NCBI GenBank assembly: GCA_039201605.1 | Contig: JBCCRO010000004.1 | Span: forward strand, 124,001-188,000 | Reading direction: 5' to 3' | From: CADEDH01 sp039201605 | Lineage (GTDB): Bacteria > Actinomycetota > Acidimicrobiia > Acidimicrobiales > SZUA-35 | Length of the DNA: 64,000 nucleotides | Shown: positions 8,753-20,115 of the stretch, piece by piece | How positions within the stretch are numbered: position 1 is the first letter of the stretch | Layout: each line of letters starts with the position of its first letter | The notes under the pieces: model-generated | The model's input: the letters and a program-made list of their open reading frames with translations, nothing else | Databases searched by the model: none | Told to the model about the DNA's origin: nothing | Position numbers and translations under genes: made by a program

Positions 8753-9210
8753 CAGAAGGTCAGCAGGTTCTTGAGCTCGGCCATCAGGGCCGGGGTGAGG
8801 GCGGTGCCGGCCCGGTTGAGCAGCAGCGTCATCTCGTAGCCGACCATCCCGACGTCGCAGTTGCGGTCGGCCAGGACACCGAGGGCCGAGCCGTCGCCGA
8901 TGGCCGACACGAACATGTAGCCCTGGGTCATCTCGAAGATCAGCTGCTCGACGGCGTCGTAGTGGAAGCAGCGGGCGGCGCCGGCGGCCAGGCTGATCAG
9001 CCCCGAGGTGATGGCGGCGAACTGCTCGACGTTCTCACGATGGCGCCCGATCGACGAGGCGAGGAGCAGCCCGTCGGAGGAGACGGCGATCGCCTCCTGC
9101 ACACCGTCGGTCTGTTCGACGAAGTTGACCAGCAACCAGTTGAAGTTGCGGGCGTCGTCGCTCGGTGTCGGCCGAAGGCCGGGGTTGTGGTCGGGGGCGT
9201 ACGCCGTCAT
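8752..9210 (-). CDS. cvnB: Conservon protein CvnB (roadblock/LC7)
   Basis: Roadblock/LC7-domain protein of 152 aa. After a disordered N-terminus, NFNWLLVNFVEQTDGVQEAIAVSSDGLLLASS starts the domain (about 22-53), followed by a helix ending LISLAAGAARCF and strands with GYMFVSAIGDGSALGVLAD. Conservon roadblock proteins are candidate GTPase-activating or scaffold partners of CvnD. The ATG overlaps the cvnA stop by 4 bp, so all four conservon genes are translationally linked. Confidence 0.95.
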   Translation of the reverse strand: MTAYAPDHNPGLRPTPSDDARNFNWLLVNFVEQTDGVQEAIAVSSDGLLLASSIGRHRENVEQFAAITSGLISLAAGAARCFHYDAVEQLIFEMTQGYMFVSAIGDGSALGVLADRNCDVGMVGYEMTLLLNRAGTALTPALMAELKNLLTF

Positions 9211-12200
9211 CGAAGGTCTCCCTCAGGGGCCGGAGGTAGGCGGGTGGGATCGGTGGACTGGGCCGTGCGACGGCCCTGCTGGAAGCTGCGCCAGCGGTTG
9301 CGGATGCGCTCGGCCTCGGCTCGCACCTCGTCGTCGGATGCCGTGGTGACCACGGCCCGACGATCGCCGGGGTGGCGGGAGGCCGGCGTGGCGGGGTTGC
9401 CGTTGCGGCGGGATCGGCGGCGGGTGACCGGGGTGAGCTGGGCCGCCGACTGATGGGAGATCTCCCCCCGGTATCGACTCGAGGAGGACGGGGACGCCCC
9501 CGGCTCGGGTGCCGGATCGGCCATCGGTTCGGGGGTCGGCCGGTCGCCGCCCTCGGTGCCGGGGTCATCGTCGGTCGCGGCCGCGGCCGTCGTGGTCTCG
9601 ATCCCGATCGTGGTCTCAGTCCCGGGCTCGGTCTGGGTCCCGGTCTGGGCCCCGGGCTCGGTCTGGATCCCGGGCTTGGGCTCGGTCCAGCTCTCGGCGG
9701 CGACCGTGGCCGCGGCCGACTCCAGGTCGGCGCTCGGCTCTACCTGGGCGTCGCCCCTGGCGATGGAGAGGGCGTCGGTCGTCGGGACCGGACCGAGGGA
9801 CGGATTCACGACCGAGAGGCGGAGGGTTCGATCGAACGGGTCGTCGTCGGGGGGCTCGATGGGCCCGGTGCCGAACACCGCCTCGGTGAGGGGCGCCGGT
9901 TCGGTCCAGGAGACCGTCGACGGTCCCCTCGCAGGGGCGACGGCCGGAGTCTCGGGATCGGCCTCAGGCGCGGTTCTCGGCTCGGGCTCGGTCTGTGGGG
10001 TGAGCCCGGGTTGGACGGCCGGTCGCCATGCGCTGGCGGGCGGCAGCAACGAGGCCAGCGGGTCGCCGGTGCCCGGCACAACGGCCGACGGGGCGATCGG
10101 TTTCAGCGCTCGGCCGCCGGTGATGCCGTGAGTCGTCGTCGGCTCGTGGGCCGGCATCGTCCCCCGACCGGCGTCGGCGGCGGAGGTGGTTTCGACCTCC
10201 GGGCCGATGACCGGGTGCTCGCCGGTCACCTCGTCGAGGATCCCCGCTCGCCTCGGCGATGCGTCGGCCGTCATCGGCGAGGGGTCCGGGGCCGGTGCGG
10301 CGGCCGTCTCCCGCCGTTCGTTGTCGCGGTGGCGGGGTGCCGGTGGCTTCTCCCCCGCCTCGGCCTCGACTGTCGCCCCACCGGCCAGCACCGGGGCGCT
10401 GGCCGCCGGGCTGACCACCGAGATCGGGAGTTCGACGATGGCCCGGATGCCGAGGGCCGAGGGGTTGTAGTCGTCGGCGTTGGCCTCGAGCCAGACCGAC
10501 AGCCCGTGGCGGGCGGCCAACTTGGAGGCCACGACGTGGCCGAGCTGGGGGGTCGATCGGCGGTAGAGGTCGACGTCGTCGGCCAACAGGGTGTTGGCCT
10601 CGGCCAGTTCGTCGGCCGTCATGCCGATCCCCTGGTCGATCACGGCCAGGCGGTAGCTCTCGGTGCCGAGCTCACCGACGACCTGCACGGTGGCGTCCGG
10701 CGGGGAGCACGTGAGGGCGTTCTCCACCAGCTCGGCCAGCAGGTGGGCGACGTCGGTGGCGATGTGGCCTGCGACGGCGACCGGGGCGATCTGGGCTACC
10801 GAGACCCGCTCGTAGTGCTCGACCTCGCCCAGCGCCCCCTGGACCACCATCTCGGCCCGGACGGGACCGAGTTTGGTCGAGGGTCCGCGGTGCCCGGCCA
10901 GCACGAGGAAGCTCTGGGCTCCGCGGCGCATGCGGGTGGCGAGGTGATCGAGGCCGAAGAGCGAGGCCAGCCGGTCCGGATCGTCCTCGTTGCGCTCCAG
11001 CTCCTCGATGTGGCGGAGCTGGCGGTTGACCAGCGACTGGTTGCGGCGGCCGAGGTTGGCCACCATGGCCAGGGCGTTGCGCCGCTGGGCCGCCTGGTCG
11101 ACGGCGAGGCCGAGGGCCGAGTCCTGGACCGAGTTGAACGAGCGGGCCAGCTCCCCCAGCTCGTCGTCCCGCTCGACCGCCAGGGAGGTGTCCTCCGGCG
11201 TGGCCGGGGTGCCATCGGCGGTGAGGACCCGATCGAGCGCCTCGGGCAGACCGGTCTGGGCCACGAACCGGGCCCGCTCGGTGAGCTGCTGGACGGGACT
11301 GAGGACCTGGCGGGTGAGCATGGCGGCCATGGCGATGGCGACGAAGGTGGCGAAGGCCAGCACCACCAGCATGAGGACGGTGAGCTGTCGGCGGACGGTG
11401 AGGATCTCGTCGTTGACGTCCTCCAGCCCGGCGAGCGAGCCGAAGGCGTCCTGGCGGGACTGGCCGATGACGATCGTCCACGCCGCCCGGGCGCCCTGTT
11501 CGTCGATCGCCTCGCCCTCGGCACCCTCGTCGGTGCCGGTGCCCGGTTCGTCGAGTGTGGCCGCCGGGTCCTCGATCACGATCGATGCGAAGCCGTAGAG
11601 GGCGTCGTCGGTGGTGGCCGAGCCCGTGTCGGGGTCGACGAGGTCGAGACCGGCCGGCCGGTCTTCGGGGTCGACGGTCGGCACGCCGACAACGGCGTCG
11701 TCGTGGCCGCTGGCGGTGTCGGCCAGGACGGCGCCGTCGGGGGTGGCGATGGTGGCGGTGAGACCGAGCGAGGCGTCGAGATCGGCGATGTCCCGCAGGT
11801 ATCCGAGGTCGAGATCGGCGAGCAGAACACCCGTGGGGAGGCCCTGGTCGTCGGTGATGCGCATCGCCACCGGGAGGCGGTGGTCGAGGGCGGCGTCGTC
11901 ATAGCGGAGCGGGCCGATGGCCAGCCCGTCGGTCCATCCCCGTCGCCACACCGGATCATCGCCGAGCTCGCCGCCGACCAGGTCGCTCGACGAGACGGCA
12001 ACGACGGTGCCCGACCGGTCGGTCATCCGGACTGAGACCACGTCGGGCCGTCCGTCGACCAGCGTCGCCAACGTCGGGTCGGTGATGGCGGTGGCGGTAG
12101 CGCCGGATTCGGCGATGGTGGCGGCCCGCTGCGGATCGGCGGTCCAGCGGCTGACCACGGTGGTCAGATCGGTGGTGGCCAACGCCACCCGACGGCCGGT

Positions 12201-12410
12201 GGCGAGCGCCTCGGCCTCCAGGCGGTCGGTGACGGCCTGTTCGGTGATCTCGTTGCGGGTGTCGTCCAGGCGCCGGTCGGCCGCCGCCCCCAGTTGCCAC
12301 AGCGCAACCAGGGCGACCGAGGTGAGGATCAGCAGGGGGACGAGGCCGACCACCAGCGTGCGGGAGAGGATCTGTCGCTTCAGCGAGCGAGTGCGGCGTA
12401 CGACCTTCAC
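9207..12410 (-). CDS. cvnA: Conservon sensor histidine kinase CvnA
   Basis: Membrane sensor of 1067 aa. TM1 lies at about 14-38 (LVVGLVPLLILTSVALVALW), a large extracytoplasmic sensor region at about 40-330, and TM2 near 335-360 followed by a HAMP-like RQVLSPVQQLTERARF. The conservon DHLATRMRR motif stands where an H-box would be, then N-box HLLAELVENAL and G-box DQGIGM complete the HATPase domain, which ends near 667. About 400 residues of Pro/Thr/Glu-rich tail follow, closing with the Arg-rich NRWRSFQQGRR segment typical of CvnA ends. Start: GTG at 12410 with AAGGGA 5 nt upstream; the open frame beyond it lies antisense to the aldolase gene. Confidence 0.93.
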   Translation of the reverse strand: MKVVRRTRSLKRQILSRTLVVGLVPLLILTSVALVALWQLGAAADRRLDDTRNEITEQAVTDRLEAEALATGRRVALATTDLTTVVSRWTADPQRAATIAESGATATAITDPTLATLVDGRPDVVSVRMTDRSGTVVAVSSSDLVGGELGDDPVWRRGWTDGLAIGPLRYDDAALDHRLPVAMRITDDQGLPTGVLLADLDLGYLRDIADLDASLGLTATIATPDGAVLADTASGHDDAVVGVPTVDPEDRPAGLDLVDPDTGSATTDDALYGFASIVIEDPAATLDEPGTGTDEGAEGEAIDEQGARAAWTIVIGQSRQDAFGSLAGLEDVNDEILTVRRQLTVLMLVVLAFATFVAIAMAAMLTRQVLSPVQQLTERARFVAQTGLPEALDRVLTADGTPATPEDTSLAVERDDELGELARSFNSVQDSALGLAVDQAAQRRNALAMVANLGRRNQSLVNRQLRHIEELERNEDDPDRLASLFGLDHLATRMRRGAQSFLVLAGHRGPSTKLGPVRAEMVVQGALGEVEHYERVSVAQIAPVAVAGHIATDVAHLLAELVENALTCSPPDATVQVVGELGTESYRLAVIDQGIGMTADELAEANTLLADDVDLYRRSTPQLGHVVASKLAARHGLSVWLEANADDYNPSALGIRAIVELPISVVSPAASAPVLAGGATVEAEAGEKPPAPRHRDNERRETAAAPAPDPSPMTADASPRRAGILDEVTGEHPVIGPEVETTSAADAGRGTMPAHEPTTTHGITGGRALKPIAPSAVVPGTGDPLASLLPPASAWRPAVQPGLTPQTEPEPRTAPEADPETPAVAPARGPSTVSWTEPAPLTEAVFGTGPIEPPDDDPFDRTLRLSVVNPSLGPVPTTDALSIARGDAQVEPSADLESAAATVAAESWTEPKPGIQTEPGAQTGTQTEPGTETTIGIETTTAAAATDDDPGTEGGDRPTPEPMADPAPEPGASPSSSSRYRGEISHQSAAQLTPVTRRRSRRNGNPATPASRHPGDRRAVVTTASDDEVRAEAERIRNRWRSFQQGRRTAQSTDPTRLPPAPEGDLR

Positions 12411-12569
12411 GTTCGTCCCTTCGGCCCCGATCGGCCCACCTTGAGTGGTTCGGCCGACCCAGGGCCCGAACCCGAGCCTGATCCCGACGACCCACCGGCC
12501 GCACTGGTCCTGGTCACCACACCTGCGGCACCATGAAGGGAGACGATCTCGCCAACGGGGAAAAGAACG

Positions 12570-13316
12570 ATGATCACCGACCTCGAACTGGAACGACACA
12601 AGCGGCTGCGCGAGCTCGCCCTCGGCTACCGCATCTTCGGCGCCCTCCGGTGGGGTGATCTCGGCGACGGACACATCACCGCCCGCGACCCGGAGCGGAC
12701 CGACTGTTTCTGGGTGCTCGGCGCCTTCGTGTCGTTCCACCGGGCCACGATGGACGACCTCATCCTGATCGGGCCCGACGGAACCGCCATCGAGGGCGGC
12801 CCGGCCTACAACCGCACCGCCTACAACATTCACTGGCCGGTGCACGAGGCCCGCCCCGACATCGTGGCCGCCGCCCACACCCACACCGGGTGGAGCACGC
12901 CGTTCTCGGCCAGTCGCAAGCACCTGCTGCCGATCAGTCAGGAGGCGTGCATGTTCTACGACGATCACAGCGTCTTCGACGACGAGGAGGTGCAGGTGCA
13001 GTCGGTCGCCGGCGGCGAGCGGATCGCCACCGCCCTCGACGGCAATCGGGCCGTGATCCTGGCCAATCACGGCTTCCTCAGCGTCGGGGCGTCGGTGGCC
13101 GAGGCCGTCGCCGCCTTCGTGGTGATGGACCGGGTGGCCGAGGTCCAGATGAAGGCGCCGGACGCCGTCCCGATCTCCGAGGAGGGTGCACGGCGGGCCA
13201 AGGCCGGTCTAGGCCCTGCTCGGGCCTTGGAGGCCGGGTTCCGCTATCTGGTCGACCGCCATATCGGCGATCCGGCCGTGGTGGGCCCGCCGGCGGTTCC
13301 CGCCGCCGCCGACTGA
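12570..13316 (+). CDS. Class II aldolase/adducin family protein
   Basis: Protein of 248 aa with the class II aldolase fold. The metal-binding HTHTGWS motif is at about residues 108-114 and a third His in LANHGFLSVG near 166; GDGHITARDPE matches the N-terminal substrate loop. Family members are zinc-dependent aldolases (fuculose-phosphate, ribulose-phosphate) or dehydratases and decarboxylases. The substrate cannot be assigned. The gene is divergent from the conservon across 159 bp, with no partner sugar kinase or transporter nearby. GGGG-AAAAGAACG precedes the ATG. Confidence 0.88.
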   Translation: MITDLELERHKRLRELALGYRIFGALRWGDLGDGHITARDPERTDCFWVLGAFVSFHRATMDDLILIGPDGTAIEGGPAYNRTAYNIHWPVHEARPDIVAAAHTHTGWSTPFSASRKHLLPISQEACMFYDDHSVFDDEEVQVQSVAGGERIATALDGNRAVILANHGFLSVGASVAEAVAAFVVMDRVAEVQMKAPDAVPISEEGARRAKAGLGPARALEAGFRYLVDRHIGDPAVVGPPAVPAAAD

Positions 13317-13327
13317 GCGGCGTCAGC

Positions 13328-13843
13328 TCACAGGACGCGGCTCATGGCGACCCGGGGCAGCACGTCCAGCCCGGCCGACGCCTCCTGGGCCACCCGCTCC
13401 GCCAGTTCCGGACGCCACTCGGAGTCGGGATGGTCGTCGAACCCGTACCGCCGGTACAGCGGCGCATTCCACGGGATGTCGGCGAAGGTGGTGAGGGTCA
13501 GCAGGGCGTGACCGGCGTCGCGGGCCTCGCCCGCCACCCACTCGATGAGGCGGCCGCCGAGTTGGCGGCCGGCGGCCTCGGTCAGGACGCTCACCTGTTC
13601 CAGGTGCGCCCCCTCGCCGAGGGACGACCACCAGGCGAAGCCGATGATCCGATCGTCGTCGACGGCCACTGCCAGGCGTCCGTCGGTGGCCGCCGTCACG
13701 AGGTGGGGGCTGGGGTCCGAGCCCCCGTCGAGGGCGGTCAGGTCGAGGTCGACGTCGCTGAAGCGTTCGTCGGCCGCGTTCTCCACCGCCACAACGGCGG
13801 CGAGGTCGTCGAACGTCCCGAGGCGGATCGAGGTGTCGGCCAT
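13328..13843 (-). CDS. GNAT family N-acetyltransferase
   Basis: Acetyl-CoA-dependent acyltransferase of 171 aa. The fold is marked by IRLGTFDDLAAVVAVENAA at the start, the strand RIIGFAWW, the acetyl-CoA pyrophosphate-binding loop QVSVLTEAAGRQLGGRLIEW (R/Q-x-x-G-x-G/A variant), and the closing NAPLYRRYGFDD. It lies 8 bp after the small Asn-rich gene on the same strand, so it probably belongs to the SNF2 helicase transcript. Acceptor unknown. Confidence 0.85.
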   Translation of the reverse strand: MADTSIRLGTFDDLAAVVAVENAADERFSDVDLDLTALDGGSDPSPHLVTAATDGRLAVAVDDDRIIGFAWWSSLGEGAHLEQVSVLTEAAGRQLGGRLIEWVAGEARDAGHALLTLTTFADIPWNAPLYRRYGFDDHPDSEWRPELAERVAQEASAGLDVLPRVAMSRVL

Positions 13844-13851
13844 ACGCCCGG

Positions 13852-14162
13852 TCAGGCGTCCTCGTCCGACGGGGCGAGGAGGTCACCGGCGGCGGCCAGG
13901 GCACTGGCCAGGGCCACCGAGCGGTCGTAGACGGCGGTGAAGTAGTGCTCGGCCACATTGTGGTGGCCCGAGAGCGGAGCCCGGCCCAGCGACTTGACCA
14001 CCGCCGCCGGCTGCGTGGTGATCCGGACGTTGGCCTGCTCGTCGGGTAGGGAGTCGAGCGAACCCCAGAAGTCCTCGGGCTTGACCGTGGCCTTCTTGTT
14101 GCCCCGGCGTCGTCGGTTGGAACGACGGTTGTTGTTGTTGCTGTTGTTCGACCTGCCGCCGC

Positions 14163-14166
<4 letters not shown>
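13852..14166 (-). CDS. Small Asn/Arg-rich protein coupled to SNF2 helicase; unknown function
   Basis: Hypothetical protein of 104 aa. The first ~25 residues are a low-complexity Ser/Asn/Arg/Lys run (MSGGRSNNSNNNNRRSNRRR), strongly basic and probably disordered and nucleic-acid-contacting. The rest (VKPEDFWGSLDSLPDEQ ... GHHNVAEHYFTAVYDRSVALASALAAAG) looks like a compact alpha-helical domain. The ATG overlaps the helicase stop (ATGA), so the two are translationally coupled and may act together. I do not recognise the family. In SNF2 operons of other actinobacteria the partner is often a SWIM zinc-finger protein; no Cys/His zinc motif is visible here. Confidence 0.75.
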
Positions 14167-17582
<3,416 letters not shown>

Positions 17583-17742
17583 TCCCCTGACGGGCCGCCA
17601 TGGCACGTCGCTCGCGCATCTCCGGTCGTCCTGACCGTTGCTCGCCTGTGCGGACCGCTCCGTATGAGCCCACGCGGATCGCCGCACTCGCCCTGCGGAG
17701 GGCGATCAAACCCGAAAGTCAGCTCGTGTACTTACGGGAACC

Positions 17743-17769
17743 GAGACACACATCGGCGCCTCGTGTCTC
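17743..17769. other. Inverted repeat in the helicase upstream region
   Basis: GAGACAC (17743-17749) and GTGTCTC (17763-17769), a perfect 7-bp inverted repeat with a 13-nt loop. It lies between the PEP-mutase-family gene end and the helicase start (254 bp without a gene). It could be an operator or a weak terminator; no U-tract is present. Confidence 0.3.
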
Positions 17770-17836
17770 CAGGTTAGCCGGTTTCTTCCCCGGGTTCACG
17801 GTTGCCCACCGAGATTGTCGATCGTTCGCGTCCCGC

Positions 17837-18625
17837 TCAGCCCAGCGCCGCCGACCGATCGGCGCCCGACAGGCTCCGGCCCATGTAGGCGGAGGTGCCG
17901 GTGTCGAGGAGTTCGTCGACGGCGTCTCGAAGGCCGCCGAGCGCGGCCCAGGCCAGGGCGCCGCCGGTCGACACCCGCCGCACCCCGACCGATGCCAGCT
18001 CGGGCACGGCCGGGCCGCCGGGCCACGCCAGGACGTTGATCGGGGCCCCGACCTCGTCCACCACGCGGGCGATGTCGTCGAGCCGGGCCAGACCGGGGGC
18101 GTACAGCACCTCGGCCCCCGCCTGGTGGAAGGCCTGGAGCCGGGCGATGGTGTCGTCGAGGTCGGTCACGCCGTAGAGGTGATTCTCGGTGCGGGCGGTG
18201 AGCACCAGGCCGTGGCGGGAGGCCTCGGCGGCGGCGGCCGCCACCCGCTCGGTGGCCGGCCCGATCGGATCGATGGCGTCGGCAGCGGGGTCGTAGTCCT
18301 CGATCGAGAAGCCGGCGGCGCCGGCGTCGGCCAACAGCCGAACCGTCTCGGCCACCCCGGCGACATCGTCGGCGTAGCAACGCTCGCTGTCGGCGTTGAC
18401 CGGGATGTCGATGGCGGCGGCGACGGCCTCGACGTGATGGAGCAGCTCGTCGAGCGACACCGTCTGATCTTCACGGCCGAGGGCGGCGGCCAGACCGGAG
18501 CTGGTGGTGGCCACGGCCGACACCCCTCGCCACGCCAGGTACCGGGCCGACCCGACGTCCCACGGGTTTGGCAGCAGGAACGTGCCGTCGTTGTGCAGCG
18601 AGCGGAAGGCGTCGGTCACGGACAT
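17837..18625 (-). CDS. Isocitrate lyase/PEP mutase family protein
   Basis: (beta/alpha)8-barrel enzyme of 262 aa. Hallmarks: FLLPNPWDVGSARYLAWRG at the start, ATTSSGLAAALGREDQ, NADSERCYADD replacing the DxxxGYG loop, GFSIEDYDP with the Glu-Asp Mg site, and APINVLAWPGGPAVPEL. This matches the oxaloacetate decarboxylase / 2-methylisocitrate lyase-like clade often annotated as PEP mutase/isocitrate lyase family. The reaction is not certain; no phosphonate genes are nearby. ATG at 18625 is preceded by GGAG with 8-nt spacing; TAGGTT about 35 nt upstream is a plausible -10. Confidence 0.87.
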   Translation of the reverse strand: MSVTDAFRSLHNDGTFLLPNPWDVGSARYLAWRGVSAVATTSSGLAAALGREDQTVSLDELLHHVEAVAAAIDIPVNADSERCYADDVAGVAETVRLLADAGAAGFSIEDYDPAADAIDPIGPATERVAAAAAEASRHGLVLTARTENHLYGVTDLDDTIARLQAFHQAGAEVLYAPGLARLDDIARVVDEVGAPINVLAWPGGPAVPELASVGVRRVSTGGALAWAALGGLRDAVDELLDTGTSAYMGRSLSGADRSAALG

Positions 18626-18719
18626 GGTGGGGCTCCGTCCAGAGGGGGGTCGTCGCCTCAACCTAACCCGACGCTCGGGGCGCCGGGGCCGCTTTCCCGG
18701 CGGTCGCTCGTTCGGCCGG

Positions 18720-19322
18720 TCAGTCGGTGCGGCGGACCCGTCCGAAGCAGCGGGCCACCACCTCGGCGGCCGAGGCCCGACCCCGGACCATGCCGGCCCG
18801 GCCCGAGGCCGGTCGGCCCTCGGTATCGACGCTGACCCATCGGCCCTCGCCCACCCCGGCCTCGTTGTCGACGGTGAGGAGCAGCGTGCCGAAGCGGGCC
18901 GCCGGCACCTCGTCGGCCTGGTGCCAGCCGACCAGGACCCGATCGGCGCACAGCCGGAACTCACCCCGCCACGGGAAGCGCTCGCCGTTGGCCACGTCGG
19001 CGGCGACGCGGACCACGGTGCCGTACTGGGTGATGGTCACCTCGTCGGTGACGACCCGCGTCTCACTGGCGGTGGCCCGGTGCTCCCAGGCCAGCGTCCA
19101 CTCGCCGCTGAGATCGGGCTGCGACTCGAACTCGCCCGCCAGTTCGGCGACGGAGATGTCGAGGGCGGCGGCGATGGCCACGGCGACATTGAGCGCAGGC
19201 TGCTGCTCCCCCGCCTCGTAGCGGGCGATCTGGCGGACCGTGACCCCCGATAGTGCCGCCAGCTGCTTCTGGGACATACCGAGCGCGTGACGGCGACCCT
19301 TCATCACGTTCGACAAGCCCAT
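18720..19322 (-). CDS. XRE-family transcriptional regulator with C-terminal beta-rich domain
   Basis: Protein of 200 aa. Residues about 3-58 are a Cro/C1-type helix-turn-helix (MSQKQLAALSGVTVRQIARY, then EQQPALNVAVAIAAALDISV). Residues about 68-200 are predicted mainly beta, with regularly spaced strands (SGEWTLAWEH, EVTITQYGTVVRVAAD, EFRLCADRVLVGWHQ), suggesting a lipocalin-like or sensor barrel. The ATG at 19322 has CACACT 6 nt upstream; the frame opens at 19385. Target and ligand unknown. It borders the 793-bp repeat-rich gap, which should contain its promoter and perhaps its operator. Confidence 0.82.
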   Translation of the reverse strand: MGLSNVMKGRRHALGMSQKQLAALSGVTVRQIARYEAGEQQPALNVAVAIAAALDISVAELAGEFESQPDLSGEWTLAWEHRATASETRVVTDEVTITQYGTVVRVAADVANGERFPWRGEFRLCADRVLVGWHQADEVPAARFGTLLLTVDNEAGVGEGRWVSVDTEGRPASGRAGMVRGRASAAEVVARCFGRVRRTD

Positions 19323-19500
19323 CGCTCCAGTGTGGGCGGGGCCCTGTTGGCCGGGCAAGCGGGGTGCCACCGCTTTCGACCCCAACCGGACGAATCCGTC
19401 TTTACAGATGCCTGATCAAGCACTATGGTGACCAATACGTCGCCCGCACGGGTCCCCGACCCACACCGACTCACACCGATCCGCATCGGCGACACCTGCC

Positions 19501-19560
19501 ATCACACCACTGATCACACCACTGATCACACCACTGATCGCACCTTCGATCACACCGACG
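19501..19560 (+). repeat. 12-bp tandem repeat, five units
   Basis: Three perfect copies of ATCACACCACTG (19501-19536), followed by two degenerate copies, ATCGCACCTTCG and ATCACACCGACG. The period is a multiple of three, but no start codon opens the frame, so coding is doubtful. Confidence 0.85.
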
Positions 19561-19747
19561 GTCGGCGACCGATCCGGCGTCGATCCCATCACGTGCGAGA
19601 GCACGACAGACAACGAAGACGACGAAGACCAGGAAGACGAAGACAGAGACAGACAAGCGATAGACAACCACAGGACGTTCCATCGACGAACGGTGACCGC
19701 GTTCGACAGCCCGAGAACCCGTCACCTTCACCACCGTCGGCGGAACC

Positions 19748-19791
19748 GGTGTCAGGCCCGGGCTTTCTGCGGTCCGTGCGGACCTGACACC
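19748..19791. repeat. Inverted repeat, possible REP/MITE-like hairpin
   Basis: GGTGTCAGG (19748-19756) pairs perfectly with CCTGACACC (19783-19791) around a 26-nt loop. The loop flank contains a second palindromic GGTCCG-TG-CGGACC. The GTCAGGC/CCTGACA pattern resembles REP sequences mobilised by Y1 transposases, but no transposase gene is present here. Confidence 0.45.
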
Positions 19792-20115
19792 TGGTGCCCG
19801 GGAGTCGCCGTCCCATCGCCACTCCCGTCGCCGGTCAGGCCCAGAACCATGGGGTCTGATTGGTGCTGCTTGGTGATGAATGGGGCGACTTCCGGGCACC
19901 GGTATTTCGCAATGAAACGACACTCCTGAGCCTCGAATTCGCCGCAGCTCCAAGGTTGGTATTCAAGTCATCGGCTGCTGTACTCCCTGGTGGCGACTTC
20001 CGGGCGGGTTGGCGTTCATCAGGTCTTTCAGCCGTGCTCTGCGTGAGCCGGCTTCAGGCCCTCCCCTCGCTCACCTCTCCCCGCCGCAAGCCAACGAACC
20101 GTGGAGGTCGCTCGC

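Larger units (their letters stand above)
19323..20115. other. Repeat-rich gene-free region, 793 bp
   Basis: No convincing gene on either strand; the small open frames lack ribosome sites and domain-like composition. Contents: five 12-bp tandem units (19501-19560), a purine-rich GAC/GAA run (about 19603-19650), a 9-bp inverted repeat (19748-19791), TGGGGTCTGA near 19850, and a 14-bp exact direct repeat GGCGACTTCCGGGC at 19884-19897 and 19992-20005. Parts of 19890-20000 are visibly less GC-rich than flanking genes. It separates the XRE regulator and the DUF1611-type gene, which are divergent. Confidence 0.6.

Noticed and set aside
19416..19929. Small open frames within the repeat-rich gap (83, 120 and 78 codons)
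   Set aside because: They translate the tandem repeats and purine run into low-complexity sequence, have poor start codons and no ribosome sites.
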